Shown: piece after piece, positions 4,514 through 5,117 of the stretch
Layout of the letters: every line of letters starts with the position of its first letter
How positions within the stretch are numbered: the first letter of the stretch is position 1
Source: Candidatus Thermokryptus sp.
GTDB lineage: Bacteria; Bacteroidota; Ignavibacteria; Kryptoniales; Kryptoniaceae
NCBI GenBank assembly: GCA_028276305.1
Contig: JAPYWO010000135.1
Coordinates: 1-5,117, forward strand
Direction: 5' to 3'
Length of the DNA stretch: 5,117 nucleotides
Notes under the pieces: generated by a model
Told to the model about the DNA's origin: nothing
Seen by the model: the letters and a program-made list of their open reading frames with translations, nothing else
Databases searched by the model: none
Made by a program: the position numbers and the translations under genes

Positions 4514-5117
4514 ATGAAAATCGCCTACTTTGACGCTTTCTCAGGGATAAGCGGTGACATGACAATAGCAGCTTTTTTAAACGCTGGACTTGATGAAAAT
4601 GAATTCCTCACAGAACTATCAAAACTTAAACTGAGCGGATTTGAAATTGAAATTAAAAAGGTAATAAGAAATGGTATAACAGCAACGAAGTTTGAAGTCA
4701 TCGTTAAAGAGAAACAAAAAGAACATAGACACCTTTCAGATATATTTGAGATAATTGACGCAAGCGATCTGTCCGAATTCGTAAAACAGACATCAAAAAA
4801 AATTTTCACAAACATTGCGCAAGCTGAGGCAAAAATTCACAACACGACAGTTGAAGAAGTGCACTTCCATGAGGTTGGCGCGATTGATTCTATCATTGAT
4901 ATAGTTGGAATTGCAATTTGCATAGAAAAATTTAAAATTGAAAAAATTTTCGCATCCAAAATCCCGCTTGGTTCAGGCTCATTTACCCAAACACAGCACG
5001 GGAAAATGCCAATACCTTCACCAGCAACACTTGAACTATTAAAAAATTTCCCCGTCACCTTAACTGATATACCGTTTGAGCTGACAACACCAACTGGCGC
5101 TTCAATAATTGCAACCC
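4514..5117 (+). CDS. larC: LarC, nickel-pincer cofactor biosynthesis (nickel insertion), N-terminal part
   Basis: LarC inserts nickel into the bisthiocarboxylate pyridinium mononucleotide made by LarB and LarE, a CTP-dependent cyclometallation that yields the cofactor of lactate racemase LarA and related enzymes. I translated 201 codons from the ATG at 4514; the gene runs off the right edge (full proteins have about 400 residues). Hallmarks are YFDAFSGISGDM (5-16), HRHLSDI (71-77), VHFHEVGAIDSIIDIVG (116-132), HGKMPIPSPAT (162-172) and ELTTPTGA (189-196). The many His residues around 71-73 and 117-119 fit metal handling. It is transcribed away from the fluoride operon. LarC is often annotated as 'nickel insertion protein' or DUF111. 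Whether larB, larE or larA are nearby cannot be seen. Confidence 0.95.
   Translation, partial: MKIAYFDAFSGISGDMTIAAFLNAGLDENEFLTELSKLKLSGFEIEIKKVIRNGITATKFEVIVKEKQKEHRHLSDIFEIIDASDLSEFVKQTSKKIFTNIAQAEAKIHNTTVEEVHFHEVGAIDSIIDIVGIAICIEKFKIEKIFASKIPLGSGSFTQTQHGKMPIPSPATLELLKNFPVTLTDIPFELTTPTGASIIAT

Noticed and set aside
4525..5058. Minus-strand open frames opposite larC (4525-4815, 4837-5058)
   Set aside because: The plus strand encodes unmistakable LarC motifs throughout; these are Ser/Phe-rich shadows.

Overview
The window looks like an AT-rich bacterial chromosome segment. The best guess is the Bacteroidota/Chlorobiota (FCB) side of the tree. Three things point there. Three intergenic sequences fit the Bacteroidota promoter pattern TTG-N19/20-TAnnTTTG. 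Most starts lack a Shine-Dalgarno sequence. The Ffh and S16 sequences look like that group, S16 having a long charged C-terminal tail. This placement is an inference from memory and pattern, not from a database search. No mobile element, CRISPR array, tRNA or rRNA is visible.

Layout, right to left on the minus strand: (a) A fluoride-response operon runs from about 4436 to 2759. It has a promoter, a fluoride (crcB-motif) riboswitch aptamer at 4346-4401, and an intrinsic terminator at 4310-4353 whose 5' arm overlaps the aptamer's pseudoknot strand. Then come a Cys/His-rich DUF6062-like protein, the fluoride channel FluC/CrcB and a PII-like DUF190 protein. (b) After a 63-nt gap with its own candidate promoter comes a translation and protein-targeting cluster, ffh - rpsP - khpA-like KH protein - unknown 113-aa ORF - rimM. 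RimM is cut by the left edge of the window; trmD and rplS commonly follow in other bacteria but lie outside.

On the plus strand, diverging from the fluoride operon across about 110 nt, lies the first 201 codons of larC (nickel-pincer cofactor synthesis), with a promoter of the same type and a short palindrome over its upstream element.

How it works together: fluoride binding should stabilise the aptamer pseudoknot, block the terminator, and switch on the channel that expels fluoride along with two partner proteins of unknown biochemical role. The riboswitch also fixes the annotation of the DUF6062 gene. The longest open frame begins inside the aptamer, so the true start is very probably the ATG at 4284, after the terminator. 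The most noteworthy points are this riboswitch-controlled operon with a DUF6062-like leading gene, the hairpin that hides the khpA ribosome-binding site, and the unrecognised ORF inserted between khpA and rimM.
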